This document shows positions 62,251 through 64,000 of a DNA stretch of 64,000 bases, piece after piece. Origin of the DNA: Synchiropus splendidus (taxonomy: Eukaryota; Chordata; Actinopteri; Syngnathiformes; Callionymidae). The DNA lies in the NCBI RefSeq assembly GCF_027744825.2, contig NC_071351.1, positions 14,459,001-14,523,000 of the forward strand, given 5' to 3'. The notes beneath the pieces were generated by a model, which saw only the letters and a program-made list of their open reading frames with translations, ran no database searches and was not told the origin of the DNA. The position numbers and the translations under genes were made by a program. How positions within the stretch are numbered: position 1 is the first letter of the stretch; each line of letters starts with the position of its first letter.

Positions 62251-64000
62251 AAACCGAAACAGAGGTACAGGTAAATAGTTAGCTACATGAGGCTGCTTTT
62301 CGCCTAGCAACTTACCTTCTAAATCACCAGAAACGCGGTGACGCGTGTCACTCTGAGATGTCACGCACACTGACGAATTATTGACTGCAAATCCGAGGAT
62401 CATTGAGCTTCAAGTATGTTTAGCTCAAACTGCTTTGGCGCACTAAGCTGAAGTGAAAAGATGGTAAAAAGAACTACAAAGTAAAGAAGCCCTGGATCCA
62501 GACAATGATGTGGAGCCGCCCCAAAATCGAATCGCTTGTTCCATTTCTGGCTGAAAATCCCTTTTTCAGTTTTGATGCACACAAACTACAACAAACCAGC
62601 ACCATCAAAAACACAAGCTAGAAGCGGGTAATAAACCTCCTGAAGATGTGAGTGCCCTATGTCGATGAAGAACTCTGCATCTAACTTCAATTTTCCATGC
62701 TGTCAAGTTAATTGAAAGTTTAAATGTACTCCTAAATTATATGATGGTTTTACATGCTGTAGCCACGCAAAATCATGTAAGAGTCTAAGGAGAGTCAGGA
62801 CGGAGACAAACCTGCCTCGTTCCTCTCTTCCATTCCTTTCCATTGTAATTGTTTAGTGAACTGCAGAGAACTGGAAGCTGGCACAGAGAGGAGATAAGGA
62901 AAATAATTCAGTCTCACTTCCGTCGCTCTTTGATCCCCACCTCCTACTCCGTAGCAGCGTGATTGCCATGTTTATGACATCTCCCTCTCCAACCCTCCTG
63001 TCACGTCACCTTACTGTACGTCCCAGCACATCAGCGGCCTGTGGTGGAGGTCTTCAGGCACACATGCTCCAGCACATGCACTCACACACGCTGACACAGT
63101 CTGAGCCAGCAGGACTGCCTTACCCCACTCCTTTAAGAGGTAACGCAAGTGCAGCGACGTCCAAGATGAATAATTGAGTTTTCTAGCTCTGTGCAGAAAT
63201 AGCAATCTCCACACACAGATGTGAAAATATCCGTTGCCACCGCTGCAACTCATGCACATGTGTGCTTCTGTTTACACACCTGTCTGCATCTTGTTCAAGC
63301 TGACGTTGCATTGTAAATTGTTATTGTCTTTTGCAATTGCCGACCGACTAGCCTTCCAAATAATACATTTAAAAAATAGTCAATACTCTATGTGCCCTAA
63401 CCAGTGGCAAACAATATAATCTGAGGTGTATAATTTTTATTTACTTTAACGCCTCAAATTGGAATTTATTATTTATAACGGCTTACGATTGAGATGCAGA
63501 ACTGACCCACTAGTGTCGTACTTCCAACTGTCTTGGTCTGTCGTGGCTGGATGAAAATCAGGAGCGAGCCTGGCACACAATCTCCATGTGAGCGACTCCC
63601 GGGAACTCTCAGATCTCGGAGACGGTGACAAAGCTGAGGGAGCAGAATCACAGGCGACTGACAAATAAGGCCAAATATGACAGCAGAATCCTCAGAGCGA
63701 CTCCAGGCTTTGACAGTGGAAGAGCCAACGCCCTCAACTGTGCCACGCTGGAGACGAACTTGAAATACAGAGTGAATCAAGAAGTTGCCGACTGTACTAG
63801 TGGAAAGTGAAAATCGTGGTTGCATTGTTAATGCAATTTGGGTTCAGTTCAAAGACAAAATGGAAGGCATACGGGCCAGTTACTTCCAAGAATAAAATGA
63901 TGATAAGGGGCATTTCACCCCCAAGTCCACCCTTGCTGTCCTCTGTATTGTGAGACTATTCATATGTTTTGAAGCCAACCAAAACATATGATCAATTCTG
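62251..64000. other. Spacer, no gene seen
   Basis: No supported exon or repeat up to the window end. Confidence 0.35.

Noticed and set aside
63625..63810. 61-codon plus-strand frame at the window end
   Set aside because: No family resemblance and no supporting splice structure.

Overview
This window is a piece of a vertebrate nuclear genome, most likely a ray-finned (percomorph-type) fish. The coding sequence is split by GT-AG introns. The spacer contains Tc1-like, hAT-like and Harbinger-like DNA transposon remnants of the kind common in teleosts, long AT and GA microsatellites, and small CpG-rich promoter islands. Species cannot be fixed from the sequence.

Three protein genes can be assembled exon by exon. 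(1) ythdf1, minus strand, about 12.2-17.5 kb coding: an m6A reader of 602 codons in five coding exons, with the three YTH aromatic-cage tryptophans in place. (2) birc7, plus strand, about 18.6-20.5 kb: an inhibitor-of-apoptosis protein with BIR-BIR-UBA-RING layout in seven exons. (3) nkain4, minus strand, 22.0-50.2 kb: a four-segment membrane protein of 209 residues in seven small exons spread over 28 kb. The order and orientation ythdf1(-) birc7(+) nkain4(-) match human 20q13.33 (YTHDF1-BIRC7-NKAIN4), so this is a conserved block. The genes do not form a pathway; what links them is layout: ythdf1 and birc7 are head to head across about 1 kb, and birc7 and nkain4 are tail to tail with facing poly(A) signals about 155 bp apart.

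Layout. 1-8.4 kb: gene-poor spacer with a LINE reverse-transcriptase scrap, a 125-bp ATATT array, and a paired RFX-like motif. 8.45-9.6 kb: a CpG-rich, promoter-like island (CRE and CCAAT) with no gene assigned. 10.4-17.85 kb: ythdf1, whose second intron carries a complete 1.03-kb non-autonomous hAT element with an 8-bp target duplication. 18.55-20.65 kb: birc7. 20.8-50.5 kb: nkain4. Its 13.5-kb first intron holds a dead Tc1-like transposon with about 210-bp inverted repeats, a second truncated Tc1-like copy, a hAT-type end, microsatellites and a 170-bp tandem duplication. 50.5-64 kb: spacer with a candidate promoter and first exon near 53.4 kb, one possible small coding exon near 57.3 kb, and two short MITE-like elements at 59.8 and 62.1 kb.

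No prokaryote-type system, CRISPR array, rRNA or tRNA was seen. The most informative points are the complete gene models, the two-BIR plus UBA architecture of this birc7 and its overlapping upstream reading frame, the facing 3' ends, and candidate regulatory sites in the nkain4 introns and the promoter islands. I saw nothing here that I would call a new biological system.
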